47,686 nt of DNA from Chitinophagaceae bacterium (GTDB lineage: Bacteria > Bacteroidota > Bacteroidia > Chitinophagales > Chitinophagaceae). The position numbers were made by a program, and so were the translations under genes. The stretch covers positions 1-47,686 of the forward strand of contig JAFBAN010000203.1 of the NCBI GenBank assembly GCA_019247775.1. The letters run 5' to 3'. Under the pieces are notes generated by a model, which was given only the letters and a program-made list of their open reading frames with translations, made no database searches and was not told the DNA's origin. Shown in pieces: positions 18,096 through 28,452 of this stretch. Numbering within the stretch: the first letter of the stretch is position 1; the number at the start of each line of letters is the position of its first letter.

Positions 18096-20297
18096 ATGAA
18101 ACGGATCAAAACCTATCATAAGACCGGAGCTATAAGTTTTAGAAAACGTTTGACAGCAGGCCTGGTGGTGATATTGCTTGCGTTGACCGGCGTGGTTTAT
18201 TTTTTCAACAAAAACAATGAAAATTTTATTACTACCGCCGAATGGACGGCACATACCAGCAAAGTTTTGTACCAGTCTGAGCAGGTGGTATCGCTCGTTA
18301 AAGATGTTGAAACTGCCACCCGCGGGTACCTGCTGTCGGGCGATAGGCGTTTCCTGGAGCCGTTCTTCCATGGGAAAAGCAACATTGAACCGCATATTGC
18401 TGCCCTGCGTTCCCTGACCAGCGATAATGCTGTACAGCAGAGCAGGATACACAACGTGTCCGCTGATATCAGGAAGCGGATAGCGCTTTCCGAAAAGCAG
18501 ATCGCAATACATTATCGTGAAGGACACGTTACTGAAGAGATCATTTCACTCAGTAAGCAGGGAATGGTATTGATGGAAGAGATCAGGAAGGCGATTGCGG
18601 TGCTGCAGTCCGACGAACAGAAACTGCTTGTTCAGCGCAGGGAGGCTAATGAAGAAGCCATTGTCAAAACAAGGGAACTGATCTACCTGGTGGGACTGGC
18701 AATGGCGATTTTCCTGGTGATAGCCTGGGTGGTGATCAACCGGAATTTTAATGCCCGGATCCGGGCGGAGGAACAGATCCTGAAATTAAATAATTCACTT
18801 GAGGAAAGGATAGCAGAACGTTCAGAGGAACTAACGCGTGCGGAACACCTGCTCCGGCATACCCTGGACAATATGGTTGAGGGCGTGCAGATCATCGATT
18901 TTAACTGGAAATACATCTATGTAAATGATGCCCTCGTTAAACAATTTCACTACACGTACAATAAACTCATCGGCCATTCGATCATGGATTTGTATCCCGG
19001 AGTGGAATTGACAGAACTTTTCCGGTGCCTGAAACAGTGCATGGAAGAGCGGGTACCTGTGTCTATGGAAACTGAATTCCAATTTCCTGATAGGAGTTCG
19101 GAGTGGTTTGAATTGAGCTTTCAGCCGGTACCGGACGGCATTTTCATCCTTTCCACTGAAACCACCCGGCAGCGCGAAGCAGCAAGGCTAATATCAGAAC
19201 AGAAAGCACTGGCGGAAAGCCTGCTGCTCGCAGCTCCTGATGGTATCATGGGCATTGATGAGCAGGGGCGGATCACGATGGTTAACGAACAGGCAAAGGA
19301 GATGTTCTTATATGACAGCCAGGAGATCATCGGCCATCATATCGGCAGACTGATCCCTGAAAGCGGGGAGGATATCTACGAGAATATCCCGGACCGATTA
19401 CCGGAGAAAGCCATTGTTGTAAAAAAAGAAATGACCGGGTTACGTAAGAACGGGGAGCGGTTTCCCGTAGATATCAGCTTAAGCCTGTTGCAGACAGGTG
19501 CCAGTAAAACAGTGATCGGGTCTTTCAGGGACATCACCGAAAAAAAAAGCGTAGAAGCAGAATTGCAAAACCTCACCCAAAATCTCGAAGCGATGGTGAA
19601 GTTGCGCACTGCACAGCTTGAAGAGATCAACAAAGAACTCGATTCATTTTCCTATTCGGTTTCACATGACCTGCGGGCCCCATTGCGCGCTATTGACGGC
19701 TACACAAAAATACTGCTGGAAGAATACGGGCCGCAGGTAGATGCCCACGGCAACCTGATGATGGAAACCGTTCGGCGAAATGCGCGCCGAATGGGCCAGC
19801 TGATCGATGACCTGCTTGCATTCTCGCGCCTGGGCAAGCAGCACCTGGTAACCACCGCTGTTAATATGGAACAATTGGTGCATGGGATCATTGACGAATT
19901 GAAAGGCCAGCAGCCCCGGTTGCAAGTTGTGCTGCATGAATTACCGGTTGCCAGCGGCGACAACAGTATGCTGAAGCAGGTGGTGTCAAACCTGGTTGGC
20001 AATGCGGTAAAATATTCGTCAAAAAAACAAAATCCCTGTATTGAGATCGGCGCATATTCGGAGGACGGCAGCGACATCTATTATGTAAGAGACAATGGGG
20101 CTGGTTTTGATATGGCATATGCCGATAAGCTGTTTGGGGTTTTCCAAAGATTGCATAGTACGAGAGAATTTGAAGGCACGGGTGTAGGCTTGGCTATCGT
20201 GCATCGCATCATACAGCGCCATGGCGGCCGGGTCTGGGCAGAGGCCCGCGAAGGCGAAGGCGCCGTTTTCTATTTTTCATTACCAAAACATAAATAG
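18096..20297 (+). CDS. CHASE3-PAS-PAS sensor histidine kinase
   Basis: N-terminal TM and CHASE3-like region ([19 protein letters not shown]), PAS ([42 protein letters not shown]), HisKA ([18 protein letters not shown]), HATPase ([25 protein letters not shown]). Confidence 0.93.
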   Translation: MKRIKTYHKTGAISFRKRLTAGLVVILLALTGVVYFFNKNNENFITTAEWTAHTSKVLYQSEQVVSLVKDVETATRGYLLSGDRRFLEPFFHGKSNIEPHIAALRSLTSDNAVQQSRIHNVSADIRKRIALSEKQIAIHYREGHVTEEIISLSKQGMVLMEEIRKAIAVLQSDEQKLLVQRREANEEAIVKTRELIYLVGLAMAIFLVIAWVVINRNFNARIRAEEQILKLNNSLEERIAERSEELTRAEHLLRHTLDNMVEGVQIIDFNWKYIYVNDALVKQFHYTYNKLIGHSIMDLYPGVELTELFRCLKQCMEERVPVSMETEFQFPDRSSEWFELSFQPVPDGIFILSTETTRQREAARLISEQKALAESLLLAAPDGIMGIDEQGRITMVNEQAKEMFLYDSQEIIGHHIGRLIPESGEDIYENIPDRLPEKAIVVKKEMTGLRKNGERFPVDISLSLLQTGASKTVIGSFRDITEKKSVEAELQNLTQNLEAMVKLRTAQLEEINKELDSFSYSVSHDLRAPLRAIDGYTKILLEEYGPQVDAHGNLMMETVRRNARRMGQLIDDLLAFSRLGKQHLVTTAVNMEQLVHGIIDELKGQQPRLQVVLHELPVASGDNSMLKQVVSNLVGNAVKYSSKKQNPCIEIGAYSEDGSDIYYVRDNGAGFDMAYADKLFGVFQRLHSTREFEGTGVGLAIVHRIIQRHGGRVWAEAREGEGAVFYFSLPKHK

Positions 20298-20299
20298 CA

Positions 20300-20749
20300 A
20301 TGGATAAAAAAAGGCATCATGCGGAAATACTGCTGGTGGAAGACAATGAAGAGGATGCGGCGCTCGCAATCCGATCGCTCAAACAGTATAACCTGGTTAA
20401 TGACCTGGTGCACCTGAACGACGGTGCCAAAGCACTGGATTTCATATTCGCCCGGGGCGAATATGGCGGGCGTGACATCGACGATACGCCCCGGGTGATC
20501 CTGCTCGATCTGAAAATGCCGAAAGTAGATGGCATGCAGGTGTTGAAAATGATCAGGCAGGATGAACGCACAAAGCTGATCCCCGTAGTGATCATGACTT
20601 CATCCCGGGAGGACCGAGATATTGTAGAGAGTTATAAACTGGGCGTGAACAGTTACGTGGTGAAACCCGTCGAATTTGAAAATTTCGCAAAAGCCGTGGC
20701 AGAACTCGGCATGTATTGGCTTATGTTAAACCAGCCTTCTAAAAAATAA
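20300..20749 (+). CDS. single-domain response regulator (Rcp1-like)
   Basis: [37 protein letters not shown]; no output domain. Confidence 0.93.
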   Translation: MDKKRHHAEILLVEDNEEDAALAIRSLKQYNLVNDLVHLNDGAKALDFIFARGEYGGRDIDDTPRVILLDLKMPKVDGMQVLKMIRQDERTKLIPVVIMTSSREDRDIVESYKLGVNSYVVKPVEFENFAKAVAELGMYWLMLNQPSKK

Positions 20750-20752
20750 TGT

Positions 20753-21823
20753 ATGGAAAAGATATTGAAAATATTGATGCTGGAGGATTCCGGGGATGAT
20801 GCCGGGCTCATTCAGCGCGAACTGATTAGCCAGGGACTAAGCATAGAGGTTAGGACTGTAGATACCCGGCAGGAATTTGAACATGAGCTCAGGTCGTTTA
20901 AACCAGATGTGATATTGTCTGATCACTCAATGCCCGGTTTTAATTCAATCCAGGCGCTGCATATTCATAAGGAGATCAATCCGCGGATTCCATTCATTCT
21001 GGTTACCGGTACGGTATCGGAAGAATTTGCCGTGCAGGCGCTCCAGGATGGTGCCGATGATTATATCCTGAAAGATAAACTTACCAGGTTACCTTCAGCA
21101 ATACAATGGGCAATAGAAAAGCATGAATTGGCCGATAAGAAAGAACGTGCTGAAAAGCTGCTTGTTGAGCAAAACGAAGAATTGAAAACACTCGCCAAGC
21201 ACCTGAAAAATGTGCGGGAAGATGAACGTAAATATATTTCCCGCGAAATACATGACCAACTGGGCCAGCTGGCGTCAGCGATCAAGATAGAAGTCGACTG
21301 GTTGAATATTAATCTCCGGGATATCGAACCAAATGCCAAGACAAGGATCAAAAGTGTATTGTCAACGGTAACGATCATGATCGATACCATCCGTAATATC
21401 GCCATGTCGCTGCGCCCCAGCATTATTGAAGAGTTGGGCCTTAATGCATCATTAAAATGGCAGTGCCGGGAATTTCAGCGCATCAATAAAACAAAATGCG
21501 ATTTCGAAGAATCGCTAAACGAGGCAGACGTCGATGAGGAAGTCCGGATCGAATTATTCCGCATCTGCCAAGAATGCCTGACGAATGTAATGCGGCATGC
21601 CAGGGCAGACCGGGTAGTCGTAAGTATTGCAGATTTTGGCGATCGCATAGGCCTGCGTATTGCCGATGACGGAAAAGGATTTGATACAAACCAAAAAAGT
21701 ACGCATCTTGGGCTTGTAGGACTGCGGGAAAGGGCGCTGTCGGTAGGCGGCGAGATGAATATTGACAGCGCGCCGGGAAAAGGAACGACGATCACCGTTT
21801 TTGTACCAAAACGTCCGAATTAA
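20753..21823 (+). CDS. REC-HisKA_3-HATPase hybrid sensor kinase (NarX/DesK-like kinase core, N-terminal receiver, no TM)
   Basis: Receiver (MLEDSGDDAGLIQ...DVILSDHSMPG...ILKDKLTRLP), HisKA_3 (SREIHDQLGQLASAIK), HATPase (ADDGKGFD, GLVGLRERA). Confidence 0.92.
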   Translation: MEKILKILMLEDSGDDAGLIQRELISQGLSIEVRTVDTRQEFEHELRSFKPDVILSDHSMPGFNSIQALHIHKEINPRIPFILVTGTVSEEFAVQALQDGADDYILKDKLTRLPSAIQWAIEKHELADKKERAEKLLVEQNEELKTLAKHLKNVREDERKYISREIHDQLGQLASAIKIEVDWLNINLRDIEPNAKTRIKSVLSTVTIMIDTIRNIAMSLRPSIIEELGLNASLKWQCREFQRINKTKCDFEESLNEADVDEEVRIELFRICQECLTNVMRHARADRVVVSIADFGDRIGLRIADDGKGFDTNQKSTHLGLVGLRERALSVGGEMNIDSAPGKGTTITVFVPKRPN

Positions 21824-21827
21824 ATTT

Positions 21828-22457
21828 ATGAAGATCATCATTGCAGACGATCATACCATTGTAAGGCAGGGTATCAGCAAACTGCTGAAAGAAAGTTTTC
21901 CGTTTGCCGAAATAGCCGAAGCCAGCGATACCGTTGACCTGGTGAAGCTGGTGCGGAAAGAGAAGTGGGATGTTATAGTTTCGGATATCACTATGCCTCC
22001 CGGCGATTCGGGGCTGGAAGCGGTGAAAGAGATCAAATCCATTTCCCCGTCTACGCCGGTGATCATCATGAGCATGCATTCGCCCGAGCATTATGCGGTG
22101 CGTGCGATCAAGGCAGGCGCTTCGGGTTACTTGTCTAAGGATTCGGCTTCGCTCGAGCTGGTGAAAGCCATCAACCATGTGTTATCCGGCAAGCGCTATG
22201 TAAACGCAGAAGTGGCAGCCATACTCGCCGATGCCTTCGAAACCAATTTTGAGAACCGCTCTATCGAGAACCTTTCAGACCGCGAGCTGGAAGTATTCAA
22301 ACTGCTCGGGAGAGGTAAAACGGTTTCGGATATCGCCAAAGAACTTTGCCTCAGTACCAATACCATCAGCACCTTCCGTGCGAAGATCCTCGACAAGATG
22401 AATTTCCACAACAACATGGAATTGATCAAGTATGCGGTGGATAATAAGCTGATCTGA
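21828..22457 (+). CDS. NarL/FixJ-type response regulator with LuxR HTH
   Basis: IIADDHTIVRQGISKLL, SDITMPPGDSGLEAV, LSDRELEVFKLLGRGKTVSDIAKELCLSTNTISTFRAKILDKMNFHNNMELIKYAV; ATG 21828 preferred to upstream start 21762 inside the preceding gene. Confidence 0.95.
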   Translation: MKIIIADDHTIVRQGISKLLKESFPFAEIAEASDTVDLVKLVRKEKWDVIVSDITMPPGDSGLEAVKEIKSISPSTPVIIMSMHSPEHYAVRAIKAGASGYLSKDSASLELVKAINHVLSGKRYVNAEVAAILADAFETNFENRSIENLSDRELEVFKLLGRGKTVSDIAKELCLSTNTISTFRAKILDKMNFHNNMELIKYAVDNKLI

Positions 22458-22477
22458 TTTTGGAATTGAAATTTCTT

Positions 22478-22576
22478 CCCTGCGTTCTTTGCGGTCCCCT
22501 GCGTTCTCTGCGTTACAGAATTCGTGGCTCTGCCGTATCGCAAAGGACGCCAAGGAACGCAAAGTGCGCAAAGGGG
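22478..22576. repeat. ctgcgttct-type repeats and inverted copy between convergent luxR-type regulator and POT transporter
   Basis: ccctgcgttctttgcggtcccctgcgttctctgcgtta ... cgcaaaggacgccaaggaacgcaaagtgcgcaaagg. Confidence 0.85.
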
Positions 22577-22589
22577 TTTCTCAAACCTC

Positions 22590-24077
22590 TTACTGTGCGC
22601 TGTTAACATCGATCTCAGCCGCTGTTTCTTCCCCGATATACTTTTTCTCCGGCAGGCTTTTCGCCACCAGCAGGTACAGTACGATAAAGCCGCTGATGAT
22701 GCCGATGAACAGCCAGTAGTATTTGGCACCGGTGTATTGGCTGAAGAATCCTTTGTTGGCAATACTTTTATTGACCAGGCTGTCGAAATAATTTCCGAGA
22801 GAGATCCCCAGCAGGTACAACGCACTCATGGTACTCTTCATCGATTTGGGAGAATGCGTATAAGCGTATTCGAGACAGGTTACGGATACCAGGATCTCAG
22901 AAGCGGCGAGCAGGATATAAGCCAGGATCTGCCACCAGACCGAAGGATGGCCGCCCGCATCGATCCTTTGCTGCAGCAATGCAATGATCACAAAACAAAG
23001 CGCGATAATGACCAGTCCGGCGCCGATCTTCCGGAGCGGCGATACCTTGATCCCCCTTTTCTCCAGGAAAGGAAAGAGAACGGAATTAAACACCGGGATC
23101 AATAACACCAGGAACAAGGGGTTGACGAAGTTCACCTGCTCCGGCAATAGTTTGAGATTACCCACAAGCGTCAAGTCGAGACGGGTTGCCTGTAACAGCC
23201 ATTCAGACAGGTTCTGGTCCCACAGCGCCCAATAGATCGGCGTAAACGCGAAGACGGCCAGCACCCGATAAACTGCTTTGGTCCCATCGATCGATCTAGC
23301 GGAATATTTTGCCGCCACCGCATCCCATGCTTTTGGCCCAGGTTTGCGGCCGAACAATTTTTTCACGGAATAAACAGAAAACTTCATCAGCGCATAAAAA
23401 GAAACGGTCACGAAATTTTCTTTTTTGATACCAGCCGGCGGCACTTTCACATATTTCTTCCGGCCCAGCCAGAAGATGATCGTTGCCAGCGCCATCAGGA
23501 TGCCGGGCACGCCAAACGCGATCCCCGGACCATAATATTGTTTCAGCAGCGGTATGAACAGCGGCGCAAGCGTACCGCCGGTATTGATGCTCATATAGAA
23601 CCAGCCATACACTTTGGAGAGCAGGTGCTCATTTGATTTGTCGAACTGATCGCCCACGTTCGCCGATACGCAGGATTTGATACCGCCGGCACAACAGGCG
23701 ATAATGATGAGTCCGGTACTGAAGATGGTAAAATTGCTGCCCGAGATCGACAACACAAAATGACCGATGGTATAGAGTATCGATACATACAGGATCACAC
23801 GGTATTTTCCCAGGAACCAGTCGGCCATGATACCGCCCAGCAAGGGCATGAAATACGCCAGGGTCACAAAAAGGTGCGACATCTCATTCGCCTTGGCATC
23901 CGCTTCCACATTCAGCGCAGGATTCAGTGTGGGGTTAAAGAAGGTAACGGCCATATACGTGACCATAATGGAACGCAGCCCGTAAAAACTGAACCGCTCG
24001 GCTATCTCATTACCAATGATATAGGGTACCGAGCGCGGCATCCTGCTTTTCATAACCCCGTTCTGTATATCAGCCAT
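22590..24077 (-). CDS. POT/PTR family peptide MFS transporter
   Basis: IIGNEIAERFSFYGLRSIMVTYMAV (POT signature) and multiple TM helices. Confidence 0.92.
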   Translation of the reverse strand: MADIQNGVMKSRMPRSVPYIIGNEIAERFSFYGLRSIMVTYMAVTFFNPTLNPALNVEADAKANEMSHLFVTLAYFMPLLGGIMADWFLGKYRVILYVSILYTIGHFVLSISGSNFTIFSTGLIIIACCAGGIKSCVSANVGDQFDKSNEHLLSKVYGWFYMSINTGGTLAPLFIPLLKQYYGPGIAFGVPGILMALATIIFWLGRKKYVKVPPAGIKKENFVTVSFYALMKFSVYSVKKLFGRKPGPKAWDAVAAKYSARSIDGTKAVYRVLAVFAFTPIYWALWDQNLSEWLLQATRLDLTLVGNLKLLPEQVNFVNPLFLVLLIPVFNSVLFPFLEKRGIKVSPLRKIGAGLVIIALCFVIIALLQQRIDAGGHPSVWWQILAYILLAASEILVSVTCLEYAYTHSPKSMKSTMSALYLLGISLGNYFDSLVNKSIANKGFFSQYTGAKYYWLFIGIISGFIVLYLLVAKSLPEKKYIGEETAAEIDVNSAQ

Positions 24078-24203
24078 ATGTCGTATTTTGGATTTTTAAA
24101 GATATTGTAAAAGCGGTTAGCCATCAGTTTTTAACTATCAGCTTTTTCCCGGCTGACGGCTTCTCGTCCAATACTTACTGCTTCCCTCTAAACCAACGAT
24201 TGT

Positions 24204-26261
24204 ATGTCTGAGTCAAAAAAAGCCTTCAAGCCTTTTGTCCCGGCCTCTACCCAGATGAAAGAGCTCACAGTTAAATCCATTCTGGTAGGAAGCCTGTTCG
24301 GTGTGATCTTCGGCGCAGCCACCGTGTACCTGGCGTTAAAAGCGGGGCTTACTGTATCCGCTTCCATTCCGATTGCTGTAATCGCCATTACGCTGGGCAG
24401 GAAATTTCTGAAGACCACCATTCTCGAGAACAATATCATCCAGACCACTGGTTCTGCAGGTGAAAGTATTGCGGCCGGCGTGGCGTTTACCCTGCCGGGA
24501 TTCCTGTTCCTTTCAGCCCCTACCAGTGCTGACTATTTTAATTATGTTACCATTCTCATCCTCGCCATTGTAGGCGGACTGCTGGGCACTTTGATGATGG
24601 TGCCTTTGCGCAAAGCCCTTATCGTTAATGAGCATGATACGCTGCCCTATCCCGAAGGAACCGCCTGCGGTGATGTATTGAAAGCAGGCGAAAAAGGCGG
24701 CGATTTTGCCCGTACCGCTTTTTGGGGACTGGGTGTTGCATCGTTATATGCGCTGCTGCAAAAAGTATTACATGTTATTGCCGAAACCCCGCATTATGCC
24801 ACAAGCCAGCTGAACAAATTTTTTCCTTCTGCAAGAGTAGCGGGAGAAATTACGCCGGAGTATATGGGCGTCGGCTATATCATCGGTCCGCGTATTGCCG
24901 GTGTGCTGGTGGCCGGAAGCGTGCTGAGCTGGTTCGTGTTCATTCCACTGCTTTCCTTTCTGGTGCCTTCGGATGTGATCGCCACACAGTTGGTGAAGCT
25001 GGGCTATCTTGCCAATCTGGCCAAGCCCGGCGGTAAAGGCGGCTGGGATCCCGTGACGCACCGTTTCGATGATTATGCATCGGCTATTTATTATGCATTT
25101 ATCCGCCAGGTAGGCGCCGGAGCGGTAACAGCGGGTGGCGTGATCACGCTGTTCAAAACCATACCTACTATTATTAAATCGGTAAAAGGCAGCATTGCTT
25201 CCCTTCGTCAGCAGAAGGAGCCGGGAGCCGCCAGCATATTGCGGACAGAAAAAGACCTGAGCCTGAAAGTAGTGGCTTTCGGTAGTCTCGCACTGATCCT
25301 GCTCATTTCCGTGTTGCCGCAGATCCCGGGCAATGGTATCATTCAGCGGCTATTGGTAGGCGTGCTGGTTATCTTATTCGGGGCCCTGTTCGTAACTGTT
25401 TCGTCGCGTATTGTGGGATTGATCGGTTCTTCCAATAATCCCATCAGCGGCATGACCATCGCTACGGTGATGGGTACCAGCCTGATCTTCCTGAGCGTTG
25501 GCTGGAGCGGACAGGCATATGAGCCGCTGGTACTCGTGGTAGGAGGTATGATCTGTATTGCGGCCGCCAATGCCGGCGGTACTTCGCAGGATCTCAAAAG
25601 CGGGTATATCGTGGGAGCTACGCCGCGGAACCAGCAGATAGCGCTGTTCATAGGGGCGATCGTGTCATCTATCGTTATCGGCATCACGGTGAAATTCCTG
25701 GATAAGCCTACTACTGAAATGCTGCAGCAGGGAATAACCCATGGTATCGGTTCTGAAAAATATTCTGCACCGCAGGCTACGCTGATGGCCACCCTGATCA
25801 AGGGTATCCAATCGCGCAGCCTCGACTGGCAATATATATCTGTCGGTATTTTCCTGGCAGTAGTAATGGAACTCTGCGGCATCAAATCATTAAGCTTCGC
25901 TATCGGAGTATACCTGCCGCTTGCAACCACACTGCCGATCTTCGCCGGCGGCGCTATCCGCGGACTGGTAGAGAGAAAACAGCGCCGCGAGAACCGGAAA
26001 CTTAATCCGGAGGAGGAGGAACTGGGCAGGGGCAACCTGTTTGCCACCGGGCTGGTGGCGGGCGGCGCCGTGGCCGGGGTGATCATCGCTTTCCTGGCGG
26101 GTTCGTCGGGGGGAGAGAAATTCCTGAATATGGTGAGCATGGAAAACTGGTTCACGAATTTCCTGTCGGAAGGAGGGTATTTTATTGTTGGTACTTTGTT
26201 TTTTGTGCTGATGGGGTTGATACTGTACCGGGTTGCGATCAAGAAGCAGGCAGAACTATAA
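24204..26261 (+). CDS. OPT family oligopeptide transporter
   Basis: Polytopic 685 aa; LTVKSILVGSLFGVIFGAATVYLALKAGLTVSASIPIAVIAI and NIIQTTGSAGESIAAGVAFTLPGFL. Confidence 0.93.
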   Translation: MSESKKAFKPFVPASTQMKELTVKSILVGSLFGVIFGAATVYLALKAGLTVSASIPIAVIAITLGRKFLKTTILENNIIQTTGSAGESIAAGVAFTLPGFLFLSAPTSADYFNYVTILILAIVGGLLGTLMMVPLRKALIVNEHDTLPYPEGTACGDVLKAGEKGGDFARTAFWGLGVASLYALLQKVLHVIAETPHYATSQLNKFFPSARVAGEITPEYMGVGYIIGPRIAGVLVAGSVLSWFVFIPLLSFLVPSDVIATQLVKLGYLANLAKPGGKGGWDPVTHRFDDYASAIYYAFIRQVGAGAVTAGGVITLFKTIPTIIKSVKGSIASLRQQKEPGAASILRTEKDLSLKVVAFGSLALILLISVLPQIPGNGIIQRLLVGVLVILFGALFVTVSSRIVGLIGSSNNPISGMTIATVMGTSLIFLSVGWSGQAYEPLVLVVGGMICIAAANAGGTSQDLKSGYIVGATPRNQQIALFIGAIVSSIVIGITVKFLDKPTTEMLQQGITHGIGSEKYSAPQATLMATLIKGIQSRSLDWQYISVGIFLAVVMELCGIKSLSFAIGVYLPLATTLPIFAGGAIRGLVERKQRRENRKLNPEEEELGRGNLFATGLVAGGAVAGVIIAFLAGSSGGEKFLNMVSMENWFTNFLSEGGYFIVGTLFFVLMGLILYRVAIKKQAEL

Positions 26262-26279
26262 GCTGGACTTCGATTTTTT

Positions 26280-26344
26280 ACCGCAGAGGCGCGGAGACGC
26301 AGAGGGCAACCTCCGCGCCTCTGCGTCTCTGCGGTAATTTTTTT
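26280..26344 (+). terminator. strong intrinsic terminator-like hairpin built from cgcctctgcg repeat words
   Basis: 26-nt arms (26280-26305 and 26310-26335), 22/26 Watson-Crick plus 2 G-U, GCAA (GNRA) loop, followed by AATTTTTTT. Confidence 0.75.
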
Positions 26345-26410
26345 CCCGAATTTCGAAAGCGCCGTTAAACTATCTGCATTTTAACATATCAAACTCCCAA
26401 AGCAGTATCC

Positions 26411-28408
26411 ATGAACTGGCAACGCATGATCAAAACCTTCACAGCCGGCGCTGTGCTGACGGTGCTCTCTGCCTTTGTACAGGGCAATTATTCTTCTCCC
26501 ATGCCAAAGATCAGTTTACCGTATAAAAAGATGGGTCTTACCCAGGAACAGGCGGCAGCGCATCTGCTGAGCCGGTTCAGTTTCGGCGCTACGCCGGGAC
26601 AGGTGAAAGCGGTGGCGGATATGGGGGTAGAAAAGTGGCTGGAGCAACAGCTCGAGGGCAAACTTCCCGATGATGAGGTGAACAGGCGGCTTGCCGGTTA
26701 TGATGCGCTGGCGCTGAATAACCAGGCGATCGTAAATACCTACCTCAATGCCGGCCAGGTGGTTAGGGTGGCGGCGAAAAATAACCTGCTCGATAAGGAT
26801 TCGATCAAAAGCCTGGACAAGCCGGAATACCGGCAGCAGCTGAGGCAGCTCATGGATCAGCAGGGCTTCAAACCGCAGCAGGAACTGCAGCGGCAACTGA
26901 TCAATCAGAAAATAATTCGCGCAGCTTATGGTCAGAACCAGTTGCAGGAACTGCTGACGGATTTCTGGTTCAACCATTTCAATGTATCACTCACCAAAGG
27001 CCAGTGTCAGCAATATGTGATGACCTATGAACGTGACGCCATCCGGCCGCATGTGTTCGATAATTTCGAGACCCTGCTGGAGGCAACCGCCAAACACCCG
27101 GCCATGCTCGAATACCTCGACAATGCCACCAGCGTCAGCAATGACAACGATATGGCCAGGCGCCAGCAGAATAATGCATACCTGAAAGCGATGCGGCAAC
27201 GCATGGACACCATGGCGGAGGATACTTCGGCAGCCGGTAAGATCCTGCAACAGACACTTAAGGCAAGAAAGACCCAGGGATTGAATGAGAACTATGCCCG
27301 TGAGATCATGGAACTGCATACCCTTGGCGTAGATGGAGGCTATACGCAAAAAGATGTGACCGAGGTGGCGCGGGCGCTCACGGGCTGGAGTGTGGCCCCG
27401 CTGTACAAAGAAGGACCCGGTATGAAATTGATGGAAGCCGCCGGCGGCGTAAACAACCTTGTTAAAAGAGGGTTTGTGATCGAAGGCGATTTCATGTTCC
27501 GCGCCGATAAGCATGATGAGAATGCGAAGACCATCCTGGGCAGAATATTCCCTGCCAATGGCGGCTACCAGGAGGGAATGGAAGTATTGCATATGCTGGC
27601 CAATCATCCCTCAACCGCCAGATTCATCTGCACCAAACTGGCAACCCGCTTTGTGGCGGATACGCCTTCTGCGGTATTGGTGAGTAAGATGTCTGATGCT
27701 TACCTGAAAACCGGAGGCAATATCCGCGCTGTACTGGTCACAATGGTAAACAGTCCGGAATTCTGGGATAACAAAGCACTGCGTGAAAAAGTGAAATCAC
27801 CATTTGAATTTGCAATAAGTACCATCCGCGCTACCAATGCCGATATACAGCAGCCATTCCAGATCTATAACTGGGTAACCAGGATGGGGCAACGTTTTTA
27901 TTTCTACCAGGCGCCTACCGGCTTTCCTGATCGCGCGAGTTACTGGATCAATACCGGTTCCTTGCTGAACAGGATGAATTTCGGCTTGGCGTTCGCTACT
28001 GAAAAGATCCCGGGCGTTAAACTCAACCTGGCAGCGCTCAATGATAATCATGAACCCGAAAGCGCGGAAGCGGCACTGATGGTATACAGCAAACTGTTAC
28101 TGCCCGAGCGTAACCTGGATGAAAATATCAGGAGACTTACGGCGATGGTGAGGGATGTGAATCTGGAACAGAAGATCAATGAGGCGGCAGATAAAACCGC
28201 CGCACCCGACGCCAGTATGGCAAACATGACTTCGCAGGATGAAATGATGGAGACAGGGCGCCCGGCCAGAGGAAAAAAAGGCAACCAGAACGCAGCGCTG
28301 AGTAAGAAAAATCTGCCGCTTACCACTTTGTACGTGGCAGGTAATGTGAATACGGTTTCGCAGGTAACCGGTATTATTATCGGGTCTCCGGAATTTCAAC
28401 GCAAATAA
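26411..28408 (+). CDS. DUF1800 family protein, exported
   Basis: Signal peptide; AAAHLLSRFSFGATPGQV, LTDFWFNHFNVSL, LNENYAREIMELHTLGVDGGYTQKDVTEVARALTGWSV. Confidence 0.92.
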   Translation: MNWQRMIKTFTAGAVLTVLSAFVQGNYSSPMPKISLPYKKMGLTQEQAAAHLLSRFSFGATPGQVKAVADMGVEKWLEQQLEGKLPDDEVNRRLAGYDALALNNQAIVNTYLNAGQVVRVAAKNNLLDKDSIKSLDKPEYRQQLRQLMDQQGFKPQQELQRQLINQKIIRAAYGQNQLQELLTDFWFNHFNVSLTKGQCQQYVMTYERDAIRPHVFDNFETLLEATAKHPAMLEYLDNATSVSNDNDMARRQQNNAYLKAMRQRMDTMAEDTSAAGKILQQTLKARKTQGLNENYAREIMELHTLGVDGGYTQKDVTEVARALTGWSVAPLYKEGPGMKLMEAAGGVNNLVKRGFVIEGDFMFRADKHDENAKTILGRIFPANGGYQEGMEVLHMLANHPSTARFICTKLATRFVADTPSAVLVSKMSDAYLKTGGNIRAVLVTMVNSPEFWDNKALREKVKSPFEFAISTIRATNADIQQPFQIYNWVTRMGQRFYFYQAPTGFPDRASYWINTGSLLNRMNFGLAFATEKIPGVKLNLAALNDNHEPESAEAALMVYSKLLLPERNLDENIRRLTAMVRDVNLEQKINEAADKTAAPDASMANMTSQDEMMETGRPARGKKGNQNAALSKKNLPLTTLYVAGNVNTVSQVTGIIIGSPEFQRK

Positions 28409-28452
28409 CGAGTAACTCCGCGCCCTTTTTTCAGCGGAGAAAAAAATAAGAT

